Assembly: GCF_041260155.1 (NCBI RefSeq)
Contig: NC_091929.1
Span: forward strand, 40,402,244-40,466,243
Direction: 5' to 3'
Origin: Ptychodera flava
Lineage: Eukaryota; Hemichordata; Enteropneusta; Ptychoderidae
Length of the DNA stretch: 64,000 nucleotides
The notes beneath the pieces were generated by a model that was given only the letters and a program-made list of their open reading frames with translations, did no database searches and was not told where the DNA came from. Below are positions 62,430 through 64,000 of the stretch, piece by piece. Position 1 is the first letter of the stretch; each line of letters begins with the position of its first letter. A program made the translations under genes and the position numbers.

Positions 62430-64000
62430 AGTCGCATGCAAGATATAGTCTGTTTGCTTTTTTAAATTTTGGCGGACAGATGTGCATTGTATTCTGTCAA
62501 AGTCCTAAAAAATACAAATGTACATACGGCGACATGAACGTTTGACACTCACCTTGACCCAATGTATTGTCAATGGGAGAATGTTATCAAATAAGTTATC
62601 TCCAAAGTTGTTATTGAAGGTCAAGTTGAAACTTTTAGTCATTATAGAGGACAGTTTTGCACAACAGAGGTTGGTTGGATAGGTAGAAATCATGACAACC
62701 TAACTCGTTTGCCTCAAGGTAGCTGCTCGGATCATCAATAAATTGTTTAATATACCATAAAACTTGCGCTCGATGGTCACGCAGAAAATGAAAATGGCTG
62801 GAAATGAAAGTAACAGAAGGTATTTGAAAAGAATTTGATATTCGATGAGTTTTCAAGAATGCCCCTTTGCAATGCCAATTTTTTCAGATCCCCCTGGCAT
62901 GCGGTAAATTTTTCAAGTCCCCCCTTGAAATCTCCTTCCCCTCCAGAAATTTTTGTGAATGCAGCCTTATGAAATCAATTTGACGTTGGATAGAGACTGT
63001 TGTATATCAAATGTCGAGCCAAATTCTAATTTGCACATGCATAAGATTCCCCATGCTGACGCAACAGCCCACACCAATTAAGTATTCAAACATGACTGGC
63101 GCAAACGTGCTGGTATGAACAGTAGGTGAGGATAAGGATAAAAAGGATTGAGAGAAATAGAAAGGTTGGAATCGACGTTGGAGGAGATCCCTTGAAGACC
63201 TGAAGACCACGTAAGACCAGACAACTGCTCGGCACTTCATCCTCCACGCATTCGACAGTTTGATTCCCACTACCCCCGCACTACGTAGGGCCATTTTCAT
63301 CTAGTTATTTTATTAAACTTTCACATTTCAATTTGCACCATGAATTCCCAGTGTTTGTGTCGATCTATTCGGGCGTCAGCACTTTCTATGTAGGAACCCC
63401 TCAGCTTGATTTAGCCAACAGGAATAGCTCTAGCAGATGAGTGAAGTTCCCCAATATACTCACACTCACATCCCCGTGTGATATGGTGGAGAATCCACCA
63501 ATGATTTATGAAATTTAGATTATTTTGTTCGAGCGTGCTCAAGTCCATACTTTTTTCATGAATAAACATAAGTGATCACTACATTAATTGAAAATGTTTG
63601 GAAAAGGTTTAGAAAACATACCAAATAAGTTACCTGTAGAGTCCCGATTGCCCCACTTTCCCTTACTGATGGCCATATAGACAAACCGGTATCAAGGAGA
63701 TTTTACGCGTTCAATAAACGCCACATCTTTTACGGTTGAGCGTACACGGAAGCCATACACACTCCCTCCGTCCCTCTCTCCCTCACGACAGTACTATTAC
63801 CCCTGCGAAATACCAGAACATAGCACAGGTGCAGTGTTCCTCAGAGGGAAAAGGTCGCCCTGCCCTGGCACAGTGTATCACGTGATAATCAACAGACGCA
63901 CCTATAGCCGCCGTCTGGGGGCTTAAAGGGTACGCAAATGACGCACTTTTTCAGCTAGAGCCCTTTTACAGTCACATGAATAGTTTACTGCTTTAACGAA
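62430..64000. other. Intergenic, no gene recognised
   Basis: No supported gene. The minus-strand open frame at about 63007-63300 has no recognisable domain. CCCCCTGGCATGCGG and TCCCCCCTTGAAATC near 62890-62930 look like repeat-derived sequence. Confidence 0.45.

Noticed and set aside
63007-63300. 97-residue minus-strand ORF
   Set aside because: No family signature and no splice context; could be repeat-derived.

Overview
The window is animal nuclear DNA, AT-rich and dominated by introns and transposons. Spliced genes with GT/AG introns, a calcium-responsive transcription factor (CARF/ALS2CR8-type), an adenosine-receptor-like GPCR, a BEL/Pao retrotransposon, a CR1/L2-like LINE and a tRNA-derived SINE point to a metazoan, most likely a marine invertebrate deuterostome (cephalochordate, hemichordate or echinoderm). 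That placement is inference; no species is named.

Layout. 1-3.1 kb: a helentron-associated (HINE-type) element with an eight-unit 226-bp array and a related element. 3.1-17.9 kb, minus strand: a CARF gene of ten supported coding exons plus a doubtful eleventh. Its introns hold a dead LINE, a SINE, five families of short elements with TTAA target sites, a tandem repeat grown from the end of one exon, and a 1.5-kb transposon with a Harbinger-like MITE inside it. 20.8-22.8 kb: a GGGAYGGACC transposon carrying a minisatellite. 26.3-28.3 kb, minus: a two-exon gene ('gene A') I do not recognise, with a perfect RFX X-box 166 bp upstream of its ATG. 28.3-34.2 kb: a decayed second copy of gene A's upstream region, tRNA-like sequences and fold-back elements.

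34.17-46.87 kb is a nest. A fold-back MITE was entered by a GGGAYGGACC transposon (itself entered by a HINE element) and by a 9.1-kb element with terminal inverted repeats. That 9.1-kb element carries a 181-bp satellite and was entered by a young BEL/Pao element. Empty sites in sibling copies support the order.

51.5-56.3 kb, plus: a two-exon adenosine-receptor-like GPCR with an overlapping upstream ORF. 60.3-62.0 kb, minus: 'gene B', a paralogue of gene A whose X-box is also present.

Functionally, CARF is a nuclear DNA-binding regulator and the GPCR is a plasma-membrane receptor. Genes A and B share an exon plan and an upstream X-box, so they are candidate RFX-driven ciliary genes, though each copy has a lesion in exon 1. 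The three loci look independent. The rest is a layered record of transposition.
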